From Azorinus chamasolen (Eukaryota > Mollusca > Bivalvia > Cardiida > Solecurtidae): 64,000 bases of DNA. Made by a program: the position numbers and the translations under genes. The notes under the pieces are model-generated. The model was not told the DNA's origin. It saw only the letters and a program-made list of their open reading frames with translations, and did not search any database. This document shows positions 22,845 to 32,589 of the stretch, piece after piece. Numbering within the stretch: position 1 is the stretch's first letter; the number at the start of each line of letters is the position of its first letter. The DNA lies in NCBI GenBank assembly GCA_963576725.1, contig OY755242.1, positions 6,180,240 to 6,244,239 of the forward strand, written 5' to 3'.

Positions 22845-23138
22845 ATGAAAAAGTAGTAAAGTCAAGCAGGAAAAGCCACACACAAAACGCCACCATCACC
22901 AAAACACCTACAGAAAGCATAGCAATTTATATTCATACACACACATACTCGTACAGTAGAACGTCACATACAAGACGCAATCACCACCAACACATCAATA
23001 GACAGCATGCCACACACACACACACAACCAAACACACGCAAACACACGAGAAGAACACATAAAACACCAACAAATACACGAGCACCAGAGACGAACATAA
23101 ACAAAACACAAGCACAAAGACACAAGACAAACAAAAGT
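22845..23138 (-). mobile_element. Naiad family 1, 3' UTR fragment
   Basis: On the minus strand this is the element's 3' end: GAAAAAGTAGTAAAGTCAAGC at 22847, then an expanded CA-rich part and ACAAGACAAACAAAAG. It is 5' truncated where the composite element at 23141 begins. Confidence 0.75.
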
Positions 23139-23140
23139 CT

Positions 23141-24812
23141 TTTTATACCCCCCTTTTGAAAAAATGGGGGTATATTGCTTTGCACATGTCGGTCGGTCGG
23201 TCGGTCGGTCTGTCGGTCGGTCGGTCGGTCAGTAGATCGATGGTTTCCGAACGATAACTAATAAAGGAATTGGCATAGAATCATTACACTTGCTGTGATA
23301 GTTGGTCATGACAAGTAGATGACCCCTATTGTTTTTGAGGTCACTAGGTCAAAGCTCAAGGTCACAATGACCTAAAATGGTGAAATAGTTTCTGATCAAT
23401 AACTGCTCAAGGGTTTGGCTTGGGATCTTCAAACTTGCTGTGGTGGTTGGCCATGACCACTACATGACCACTATTCTTTACGAGGTCACTAGGTCAATGG
23501 TCAAGGTCACCATGACCTTAACTGGTTAAATGGTTTCCGATCAATAACTGCTCAAGGTTTTAGCTTAGAAACTTCAAACTTGCTGGGGTACTTGGTCATG
23601 ACAACTGGATGACCCCTTTTGTTTTGGAGGTCACTAGGTCAAAGGTCAAGGTCACCATGACCTTAACTGGTAATATGGTTTCTGATCAATAACTGCTCAA
23701 GGATTTGGCTTAGGATCTTCAAATTTGCTGTGGTGGTTGGCCATGACAACTAGATGAGCCCTGTTGTTTTTATGTCACTAGGTCAAAGGTCAAGGTCACC
23801 ATGACCTTAACTGGTGAAATCGTTTGTGATCAATAACTGCTCAAGGGTTTGGCTTAGGATCTTCAAATTTGCTGTGGTGGTTGGACATGACCACTAGATG
23901 ACCCCTATTGTTTTTGAGGTCACTAGGTCAAAGGTCAAGGTCACCATGACCTTAACTGGTTAAATGGTTTCCGATCAATAACTGCTCAAGGGTTTAGCTT
24001 AGAATATTCAAACTTGCTGAGGTAGTTGGTCATGACAACTGGATGACCCCTATTGTTTTTGAGGTCACTAGGTCAAAGGTCAAGGTCACCATGACCTTAA
24101 CTGGTAAAATGGTTTGTGATCAATAACTACTCAAGGCTTTGGCTTAGGATCTTCAAATTTGCTTAGGTGGTTGGTCATGACAACTAGATGAGCCCTGTTG
24201 GTTTTTAGGTCACTAGGTCAAAGGTCAAAGTCACCATGACCTTAACTGGTGAAATGGTTTGGAATCAATAACTGCTCAAGCGTTTGGCTGAGGATCTTCA
24301 AACTTGAGGTCATTAGGTAAAAGTTCAAGGTCACCATGACCTTAACTGGTTAAATGGTTTCCAATCAACTGCTCAAGGATTTGGCTTAGGATCTTCAAAC
24401 TTGCTGTGGTGGTTGGTCATGACAATTAGATGACCCCTATTGATTTTGAGGTCACTAGGTCAAAGGTCAAGGTCATCATAACCGTAACTGATGAAATGGT
24501 TTCCAATTAATAACTGCTCAATGGTTTGGTTCGGGATCTTCAAACTTGCTATGGTAGTTGGTCGTGACTGACCACTAGATGACCCCTATAGTTGTTGAGG
24601 TCACTAAGTCTAAGGTCAAGGTCACCATGACCTTAACTTGTGAAATGATTTCAGATCAATAAATGATCAGTGGTTTGGCTTAGGATCTTCAAAGTTGCTG
24701 TGGTGATTAGTCATGACCGCTAGATGACCTCTATAGTTGAGGTCACTAGATCAAAGGTCAGGGGGTCTGGGGGGTATACATGTTTTACAAACATCTCTTG
24801 TTTTATTAGGTT
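23141..24812 (+). mobile_element. Composite element with 145-bp tandem core
   Basis: Left end: TTTTTATACCCCCC, a palindrome with GGGGGTATA, GCTTTGCACATG and (CGGT)n at 23185-23230. Core: about ten 145-bp units. Right end: GGGGGTCTGGGGGGTATACAT, a small hairpin ATGTTTTACAAACAT and CTCTTG. ATACCCCC at the left and GGGGGGTAT at the right form an inverted terminal motif. The plan, unique ends around a tandem core plus a tetranucleotide run, recalls the non-autonomous pearl/Helitron-like elements of bivalves, but I cannot assign a superfamily. No protein is encoded. Confidence 0.65.
23235..24765 (+). repeat. 145-bp satellite-like array with nuclear-receptor half-sites
   Basis: Each unit contains AGGTCACTAGGTCAAAGGTC followed by AAGGTCACCATGACCT, then a variable part (GATCAATAACTGCTCAAGG, ATGACCCCTATTG). 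The palindrome AGGTCAnnnTGACCT starts at 23359, 23504, 23649, 23793, 23938, 24083, 24328 and 24619. Spacing is 144-145 bp except for one shortened unit (24228 to 24328) and two units where it has mutated (near 24228 and 24473). Confidence 0.9.
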
Positions 24813-24839
24813 TCCTGTTTGATTAATAAATGTGAAATA

Positions 24840-25100
24840 CAAGAAGAGCTGCCAGGAAAAACCTTGTATCAACAGGGCTTACCTTCGGTGAAATCGGACA
24901 AAAAGATCAGGCCACAGAAAACATACTCAAGAAAACAACACCACTCTCAATACCACTCTGACTGCACCAGTCTTCACATGTGGTGACTACGGTCGACAGT
25001 GCAAATCAAGATTCGGCCTCTTCAGCCATAGCAGCAGGTGCTCCTTAAACAGCCTCGACAGTCGCAACTCCATGGTCATCGACTGATGGATGCCAATACT
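24840..25100 (+). pseudogene. LINE 3' remnant with C-terminal zinc finger
   Basis: The frame reading FTCGDYGRQCKSRFGLFSHS and SRC at about 24976-25050 has the C-x2(3)-C ... H-x-C layout found at the C-terminus of several LINE polyproteins, with RTK-like basic sequence upstream. Only about 250 bp remain. Confidence 0.4.
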
Positions 25101-25234
25101 ATACATTGTAATCATTATAGAGAGGATTTACCGTAATGTCTAAATGGCAGTTTTCACTGAAGTTATATATTTTCTAATCCAAATTCTCGCAATATGTTTC
25201 CATAGTATTATGCCATAAATTATGTGTATTATAC

Positions 25235-25450
25235 AATTATATTATACAATTATGCCGAAAAGGAGCAATTACTGGATAAAAGAAAACAAATAGAATTGTG
25301 TAGCTTTAAAACCATTGCGATAAATAGAACATTTGCTCCCGTGAAGCAAATTCTCTATTTAGCACAATGGTTTCAAAATGTGATTTTACAGAGGCGCCAA
25401 AAAGGCGCCGATCTGAGGGATTGGGTAAATCCGGTTCTAAACTGAACACG
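25235..25450. mobile_element. MITE family D
   Basis: AAACCATTGCGATAAATAGAAC and CTATTTAGCACAATGGTTTC arms, with CAGAGGCGCCAAAAAGGCGCC downstream; colinear with the copy at 17520. Confidence 0.6.
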
Positions 25451-25588
25451 CAAACATCAACACCTTAAGACAGGTGTATATCCTACATATGTTTCGGGCT
25501 GCACTAACAATCCGCCTACCTAAACTTATCTTCTTCCGTCTACACTGATTTACGGTAATATTTTATATTAAGCTTTATAGATTTGGAA

Positions 25589-25797
25589 TACAGTAGAACT
25601 TATCTTAAGAGGACATTCATTTATTGAACAAAGGAGTCTTAAAAAGCACGTTGCTGCTTAATGCAGGACAACCATATTGCAGGAATATCCTATATGAGCT
25701 TAATGCATTACTTTAGCCCATCATTAAGCTACGACCTGCCTTACACACCGATAAGTAAACATCTTTTTGATGGCCGCTTAAGGCATGTTCTACTGTA
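25589..25797. mobile_element. pogo-like MITE
   Basis: TIRs TACAGTAGAACTTATCTTAAG and CTTAAGGCATGTTCTACTGTA between TA dinucleotides, with TGCTTAATGCAGGAC / CATCATTAAGCTACG arms. Confidence 0.8.
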
Positions 25798-25825
25798 ATT
25801 AATATTGTATTTTCATATCATTGTA

Positions 25826-25892
25826 ACTTCTGAAAGTTGGAGATCCTTCGAAAGCAATAGCAGCAATGTAAAACGAAAAGTTTGCAGACTCG
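25826..25892 (+). repeat. Repeat X, left part, interrupted by a Naiad
   Basis: GAAAGTTGGAGATCCTTCGAA to GCAGACTCGGTT matches the left part of 13310. Its right part resumes at about 27296 beyond the Naiad. Confidence 0.75.
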
Positions 25893-26820
25893 GTTCAACG
25901 TTCATTCCTTTCGAATTCAGAAGTTGAACATTACACAATGTGGACTTGCCTTGATATTTGTAGATCTCTTACCTTTCTTTTAGATACTATATCTGTGCGT
26001 TATGGTGGTACCATATATCGTCAAGTTGTTCGTATACCCATGGGTACAAATTGTTCCCCTCTTGTTGCAGATTTGTTTTTGTATTGATATGAGAGATATT
26101 TCATGCTTAGCTTAAAACCTGATACACATACCGATATCGTTAATGCTTTTAATAAAACTTCAAGGTATTTAGACGATATTTTGAATTTAGATAATCCTTA
26201 TTTTGAAACTATGATTTCTTCAATTTACCCAAAATATGTCTTTAAACAATGCGAATCCGACATTATAGCTTCAGTTTTAGATTTGAATATTTCAATTACA
26301 AATGATAAAGTTTCGTCCAAAATATACGATAAAAGAGAAGATTTTAATTTTAAAATTGTTAATTATCCTTTTCTAGATTGAGATGTGCTCCGTTCTACAT
26401 CTTATGGGGTTTATATTTCTCAACTTATTCGGTTTGCCCGAGCCTGTTCTCTGCTTGAAGATTTTAACAGTCGTAATTTAGTTATAAGTGATTAACTTCT
26501 TAAGCAAGATTGCAGATATCACAACCTTCGAAAAACGTTTTCTAAATTTTATTATCGAAATTTACCACTCATTAGTAAATATAATTGCCATCTACGAACG
26601 TTACTGCAACCAGACTTTTATGGGGATGTTATCTACAAACTTAGGAAAATTCGGGGATATATCCATTTTCATGATTTGTTTATAAAACGCATTAAAACAT
26701 CTAGGAAGAAAGGTTATGATCCCATTATATTACAACGCACTGCATGTTTGGTTATCGACCCTTTTACAGTCGGTAGCCTCGCTTCCCTCTTTGCTTGCGC
26801 GATGACAGACCGAGGGTAGT
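25893..26820 (+). pseudogene. Naiad reverse transcriptase, C-terminal two thirds, broken
   Basis: Recognisable motifs in order: YTMWTCLDIC, VVRIPMGTNCSPLVAD (the usual GIP is RIP), a TGA where YCYER is expected (TTGTATTGATATGAGAG, cysteine codon TGC to TGA), then FNKTSRYLDDILNLDNPYFE with the catalytic YLDD at about 26167, and PFLD. Frameshifts and a TGA follow, ending at TAG 26818-26820. The extra TGAs are unique to this copy and look like decay, in contrast to the shared ones described for 34320-37241. Confidence 0.85.
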
Positions 26821-26882
26821 ACTCTATGATGGTATACTCTTAAATTCAGATACGGGATGAGCTTACCAGACTCAGGTATTAC
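26816..26882 (+). promoter_or_regulatory. SECIS element, Naiad family 1
   Basis: Lower stem GTAGTAC/GTATTAC, internal loop TCTA/TCAG, quartet TGA/GA, upper stem TGGTA-TA-CTC / GAG-CT-TACCA, and AAA 12 nt after ATGA. All key bases kept although the reading frame is dead. Confidence 0.75.
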
Positions 26883-27295
26883 TTTTTCCCTATTGTGCCC
26901 TTAACGGCTTCCCTGCATGTGCTCTGACTTCAGCAAAGTCATTGAGTACATATTTGACGGATTGTCACAGTTATTATGCTGTTTTACATGTTGTCCTGTG
27001 TTCAACCCCCAGTGGTGTTTTTGCTACTGACCGTGCCAAGGCGGTACTCTCTTTGTCACCCTTCCTTTTGTTTGTCTTTGTGCATGTCATTTTGTTCGTG
27101 TGTGGAGTGTTTGTCTCTAGTTCTCGTGTGTCTGTTGGTGTTTTCTGTGTTCATCTCGCATGTGAGTGTGCGCTTGGGTGTGTGGTTGTGCGTGTGTCTG
27201 CGTGTGCGTGTGTGATGCTATCTATCGGTGTTTTGGTGGTGGTTGCGTCCTGTATGTGGCTTTGCCTGCTTGCCTTTACTACTTTTCCATTTATT

Positions 27296-27395
27296 GAGTT
27301 AGTTCATGGGCAATTATTAGAAGTGCAACACTACTCATGCCTCTAGAACCGACTTAATTGGTACTCGATTTTTAAAAAATAATAACATGGAAACT
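27296..27395 (+). repeat. Repeat X, right part
   Basis: TTGAGTTAGTTCATGGGCAATT, AGAAGTGCAACACTACTC and TACTCGATTTTTAAAAAA match the right part of 13310 and of 31740-31830. Confidence 0.7.
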
Positions 27396-27829
27396 AATAA
27401 CTCAAATCTGCACATATTTTGTATATACTTTTTTTCCTTCAGAAGACATGCGGACATTGAATATGGACAAGTAGGCTGATTCAAGGCGACCATTTTGTCA
27501 AATACTACAAACAAATAAATATAATACACTCTCTCTCATTTTCATAAGCGATTCGCCGCTGGCAATATTGAGTATATTTAATATGGTGGATTTGCACGCA
27601 ACACGGAAAGATTTATACGGGAGTTCTGTGCATCTGACAGATTCAATTTAGGAAATCAAAATATGCGAGAGTCCAATCAATGTTGTTTAAGAGCTTGGGA
27701 AATTTTACAGTCGGCTTGTAAATGAATTCTGACGTGAAGCGATTATGTGTGCTTCATTGTGGTTGTCTGTTATGACCTGGGTTCAACGGCAATTCAAAAG
27801 AAGTGAAATGCCGGAGGTTCAACCCTTTC

Positions 27830-28266
27830 CCTCACATAGATGTCTTTTGGCACATTTGTAGACATTGAGGCCCCAGATCAAGGTCTGCTTTATTTGTGTA
27901 ACATTTTCCTTCATTTAAACGTGTTTTCTCGCATTTGCAAACAGAGTAGACCCAGATGAGATGGCTCATATAGGAGCCATCTAACCAAGGTCTGGTCTTG
28001 TTGCTAATGGAATTTGAAAGATATGTTTCTTTACTTTCTTAAATGGCTACACTTGTTCACCGTATATATTTCATTATTGTTTCCACTAATATTCAGTATT
28101 GATTAAAATTTGAAATAAATGTGAAACAGAGAAATGTTTAAGAAATATTATAAGTTTTATTCCACATATGGTAAAACATCCTCTGTTCAGAATGCAATCA
28201 GAAATGCCAACTAAATGATATGTATACTGTCAGTATTTCGTAAATGAAGATTCATTAGTTAAAGGG
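27830..28266. mobile_element. Family T MITEs, one nested in another
   Basis: CAACCCTTTCCCTCACATAGA begins the outer copy, interrupted after GGTCTGCTTTATTTGTGTAAC by a second start (TTTTCCTTCATTTAAACG) with its own hairpin GCTCATATAGGAGCCATC. The right end is TTAAAGGGTTGACA at 28258. Confidence 0.5.
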
Positions 28267-28599
28267 TTGACAGACATTACCTTGACACAGAGCAAAAACC
28301 ACAGGGAAAGCTCATAATAGGAGGTTACTACATTGCTTTCTTGCTGTATTAAGTAGCAATCATAGAGGGAGTAGTCAAATATTCAAATTGTTCACCAGGT
28401 TTTCACTCTAGTCCATTCCGTATTGCAGGTTTACTTTTTCCATAGAATGAACTGATACACAGTACAGCTCCTGATCAGAGGGGAACCTCTATGCGTCATC
28501 TGAACTGAGTCTACTGAGGTTGTAAATGACAGCTAACTCGCGTCCCGCATTCAAATGGTTAACGTCCCAACTGTAAACCATTATCAGATAATGATTCAT

Positions 28600-28945
28600 A
28601 TTGGAAAAATATAACCTGCTCATATTGGACACATACAATCATTGCCTTGCGCATTCTGCTCATATTGGACACACATAATCATTGTCATGCTTATTCTGCT
28701 CAAATTGGACACATATAATTATCTCCTTGCTGATTCTGCTCATATTGGACACATATAAATATTGCCTTGCTGATTCTGCTCATATTAGACAAATATAACC
28801 ACTGCCTTGCTGATTCTGGTCACATTGGACACATATAACCATTGCCTTGCTGATTCTGGTCATATTGGACACATATAACCATTGCCTTGCTGAATCTGGT
28901 CATAATGGACACATATAATCATTGCCTTGCTGATTCTGCTCAGAA
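28600..28945 (+). repeat. 40-bp minisatellite, 8 full units
   Basis: From 28621 the unit CATATTGGACACATATAACC plus ATTGCCTTGCTGATTCTGGT repeats every 40 bp to 28940, with a degenerate half unit before it. Contiguous units without spacers. Confidence 0.95.
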
Positions 28946-28989
28946 TCTGACCTGCTACTTTTTGTTTCACTTGCTCGCAATTCCTGAAA

Positions 28990-29150
28990 GCTTTTGAGAA
29001 ACTATTGACCGCATGTCAACATATTTGAACTCGATGACGTGCTACAAGAGCTTCCTGTGTTACTTTTGACCCGCATTCAGCTATCCCCTGCCTTACAGAT
29101 CAATAAGCAGACCTCTTTTTGATAGCAGCTTATGACAGATTCTATTGTAG
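28990..29150. mobile_element. pogo-like MITE, right half
   Basis: GCTATCCCCTGCCTTACAG, CTCTTTTTGATAGCAGCTTA and GACAGATTCTATTGTA match the right half of 25589-25797. Confidence 0.5.
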
Positions 29151-29167
29151 TCTGTTCATTTACAAAA

Positions 29168-29370
29168 TACAGTACACTTTCTGAAGCGGCCATTCAAACA
29201 GAGCCTCCTCGTCGGTAATTTTGGCATTAAACATCTTAATGTAGGATGTTCGTAATTGGAAAGCTCTAAGGAGGTTCAACACTTATAATTCATTCCGCCA
29301 AATACACCCATTGATATTTAAGGTCAACATTTTATACTGTTTGTGGTTGCTATAGAGATTTTCTACTGTA
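29168..29370. mobile_element. pogo-like MITE
   Basis: TACAGTACACTTTCTGAAGCG and GAGATTTTCTACTGTA termini between TA dinucleotides; TTAATGTAGG arm inside. Confidence 0.65.
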
Positions 29371-29374
29371 TATA

Positions 29375-30730
29375 TTCTGTCTCTGAGAAATCAATATAAC
29401 GATAGCATAATAAATATTCATAACGTAATTTCTATTATCAATTGCATAAGCGACCGTGTCTCAGCTATGGCCAGATTTATGTAAATGATCTTATTTAGTG
29501 TAAGCTTCATAAACCACTCCATATTCCTGGCGCTTGTCGATGAGTACTACTGAACAGGCCTTATGGTAAAATGCTTAAGAATACATTGTATGTGCTTTTA
29601 ACCCTTACTCTGGTGACAAAAAAACGATGACTCCTCTAACCATGATCAGCTACACTTTATATTTACATATGATGTTTTACGACATTTGATACATTATTGG
29701 GCAGGTGTCAAACAGCTTGTATCCTGGTAAGACGCTGAGTTACTCATTGAAATCCAATCTGTTCGCAAATGGCAGTAGGTCCACGCTTTTACAGGCAAAT
29801 GGTTAACCCTTACAACGCTGAATTCCCAAATGGATTATTCCAAATTTCAAACAGGTTAAGTTTATGATGAATATTATTGGCTTTTATAAAATTGCAACCT
29901 GACACACAGTGCAGACCCTGATAAGAGGGCTCCTCTACACGGTTCGCAAAGTACACTAGTGACTCGTGTCCCGCAGAGTGTAAAGGTTGACATATGGAAG
30001 GAATGATTTAACCCTGCTCCTTGAAAGCAGGGCGCAGGTTGTGCAGAAAGCTTCGAAGAAACGTTTCTGGATTTAACTTCGTCTTGCATCACGTAACCGC
30101 CTGCTGTTAAAACACGTATGGATATTCACAAAATGGTCGCTTTAGAGTGGTTAAAACCCATATGTTTATTCATAAAGTGGTCGCTTTAGAGTAATTCTAC
30201 TTTCATTGCTAAACGTCACAATCCTATCCATCCTCTCCTGTGATAAACCTAAGACACGTTCAACGTTTCTTTAAGGACCAGCGTGTGTTCAACCTTACTC
30301 CATTGTAGTTTGTGTATGGATATAAACCACCACGTCCCTGGCCGTCTTTTTCTGAGACCTACCTATGGCATCACCGATGTTTGTATAATGTACTGTCAGT
30401 TGTCAGTACTATGACATGTGAAATGTTGTCAATATTATAATGTTTACGCCACTAGCTTGTGCCTGTATGGCTTGGTGTGAGTGCAAAGTGCTACAATTTT
30501 AGAATCTTTTCCTATCAAACATATGTTCTGCAAGTCATTCTATATTTTGAGATATCCTTCATCACGATCTACTAGGCTAGTAAACGAGACCATTCAGCTC
30601 AAATTTCCTAAGGGACAAACTGTCAGTATTAGTAACATGAGGCGATATGTCCTCAACAAGTGAACCTAGATTGACCTAAACTTGCCATAATTACCTTTCC
30701 TCGGCGAACGGGGATTTACTAACCGTTATC
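29375..30730. other. No recognisable gene; decayed family S and pogo-like fragments
   Basis: Family S words occur at 29690-29800 and again at 29900-29990. A hairpin near 30010-30110 (GAAAGCTTCGAAGAAACG) resembles the pogo-like core. A repeated ATTCA[CT]AAA[AG]TGGTCGCTTTAGAGT at 30125 and 30170 is a small duplication. A 60-codon frame at 30481 resembles nothing I know. Confidence 0.35.
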
Positions 30731-30734
30731 CTGC

Positions 30735-30895
30735 TTTTCGCGACATGTCTCGTATTTGCAAACAGCTGGGATCCAGATGAGACAAGTAATGACGCGACGT
30801 CTAATCAGGACACCCGGTCGATAGAAACTATCGAATCAGAAGTAGACAAATTTGCAGCGCGTCCAAATTGGATCACAAATTATGTTTAAACCTTG
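30735..30895. mobile_element. MITE family S
   Basis: GCAAACAGCTGGGATCCAGA, TGAGACAAGTAATGACGCG, ACGTCTAATCAGGAC and a following CCGGTCGATAGAAACTATCG, colinear with the other S copies. Confidence 0.5.
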
Positions 30896-31304
30896 GGGTA
30901 AATGCTAATCATTTGTAACAAAGACCTACGTCCTACATTGGTATAGCAAACTATTGATTGACTGACACTGACTATTCTTCAGAGTATTAGTAGATTATAT
31001 ATTTGCATCTTGTGCATAAATACTATGGACAATTGCGTTCAGAAATTGGTATATCCTTTCTTTATTTGAGCATAATCATTTCATTCCGTAAATGTACAAC
31101 TGCATGTTTATAAAAGTACAGTGTCACTGGGTCCTGAACTATATTACTTGTTTAAAATTGTGTGCTGATTAGAAACAAACATAATTGAAAATAAACGAAC
31201 AGGAATAAGGGACTGATTAAAAGCAAACACAGTTGTAATTGTTGTCATATTTGTTCACTGTTTACATTGTTATTGATGTCAAACGTCTACAGAGACGATA
31301 ATAT

Positions 31305-31480
31305 GTTTAAACAGGGTCGACCCAGTACTGGTATCACTTTAAACTATTTATTGCTAGTGTTATGTCCATACTTATAACATGGTCAAGCTGTGTCGATCCA
31401 GTACTGGTATCACTTTTGCCACAAGCTAGAACACGGGCAGACAGTGGCTACATGGCACTGGTGTCACTTTAAGACATTCT
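31305..31480 (+). repeat. Short degenerate repeat, 3 units
   Basis: CCAGTACTGGTATCACTTT occurs at about 31320 and 31399, and TGGCACTGGTGTCACTTT at about 31454, with spacings of about 79 and 55 bp. Confidence 0.6.
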
Positions 31481-31699
31481 CTTCTGATTGTCTTGTGAGC
31501 GATATCAGGGCGATTCTGGCCCTCTTGTTATACGTTACATAACTTTTCTTTTAGTTACATGTTTATACTTATTTGCAGTCTACCTATATGTCGCTTTCTA
31601 CGGAAGGGTGCTACAATTACAACATAAATTATGAATAGTCTCCCTATATTTAAAATTACAAACTTTAACATTAAAACATTTAAGAAGAAAGGTTATGAT

Positions 31700-31896
31700 A
31701 AATTCTGAAGGGAGGTGATCATCCCCCGAGAGCAAACGTTTTATTGAGTCTGTTCATGAACAGTAATTGAAAGTGCAACACTGCTCACGCGCCCTAGCAC
31801 CGGCTTCAGCGGTATTCAATTTTCAGAACAAGAAGTACTGAAATTCATGATATCGAAGGATCAGAAGGTATAACAACACTGAGAATGAAGTACGGG
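31700..31896 (+). repeat. Repeat X inserted in the Naiad
   Basis: GAAGGGAGGTGATCATCCCC, TATTGAGTCTGTTCATGAAC, AAGTGCAACACTGCTCACGC and GCGGTATTCAATTTTCAGAAC match repeat X. Here X is the younger insert; at 25893 a Naiad is the younger. Confidence 0.7.
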
Positions 31897-31989
31897 CATT
31901 ATATTGCAACGCACTGCATGTTTGGTTAGCGACCCTTTTACAGTCGGTAGCTACGCTTCCCTCTTTGCTTGCGCGATGACAGGCCGAGG

Positions 31990-32056
31990 GTAGTACTCCA
32001 TTATGGTATACTCTTAAACTCGGATACGGGTTGAGCTTACCAGGCTCATGTATTAC
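31990..32056 (+). promoter_or_regulatory. SECIS element, Naiad family 1, degraded
   Basis: Both stems remain, but the quartet is lost on both sides: ATGA reads TTAT and the opposing GA reads GG. A dead SECIS in a dead fragment. Confidence 0.6.
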
Positions 32057-32589
32057 TTTTTCCCTGTCGTGCCCTTAACGGCTTACCTGCAGGTGCTCTG
32101 ACTTCAGCCAAGTCATTGAGTACATATTTGACGGATTGTCACAGTTATTATACTATGTTTTACATGTTGTCCTGTGTTCACCGTCGTCTATGTTGTGGGT
32201 AAGTCCGGCGGGGATACCTTTATTTACACTATTTGTAAAGCTAGGGTGACTTTGAGAGAAGTGTGAGGTTAGGACGTGCGTAAACCGGTTTAAGCCCCCA
32301 GTGGTTTTTTTTGCTACTGACCGTGCCAAGGCGGTACTCTCTTTGTCACCCTTCCTTTTGTTTGCCTTACGTCTTTGTGCTTGTGATTTTGTTCATGTGT
32401 GAAGTGTTTGTCTTGTTCTTGTGTGTCTGTTGATGTTTTCTGTGTTCATCTCGTGTGTGAGTGTGCGTTTGGGTGTGTGGTTGTGTGTGTGTGTGGCATG
32501 CTGTCTATCGGTGTGTTGGTGGTGGTTGCGTCTTGTATGTGGCTTTGCCTGCTTGACTATACTACTTTTCCATTTACACTCTGTGTCTT

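Larger units (their letters stand above)
25893..27293 (+). mobile_element. Naiad family 1, 5' truncated
   Basis: Contains the RT from palm motifs onward and the full 3' UTR, ending TTTACTACTTTTCCATTTA. Inserted into repeat X. The 3' UTR includes a GT-rich section and the conserved ACTGACCGTGCCAAGGCGGT block at about 27027. Confidence 0.9.
31669..32575 (+). mobile_element. Naiad family 1, 3' part, with repeat X inserted
   Basis: Starts ATTAAAACATTTAAGAAGAAAGG, is interrupted at about 31700 and resumes at about 31897 with ATATTGCAACGCACTGCATG, then runs to TACTACTTTTCCATTTA. Directly followed by the 5' part of a second copy in the same orientation (32576), the head-to-tail arrangement typical of Penelope-like elements. 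Confidence 0.9.

Noticed and set aside
26085..26090. Additional Sec codons in the 25893 RT copy (TGA in YCYER)
   Set aside because: Four other copies have TGC/TGT at this position and this copy has several other lesions, so it is decay.
28621..28940. CRISPR-like array
   Set aside because: Repeats are directly adjacent with no unique spacers, in a eukaryotic genome.
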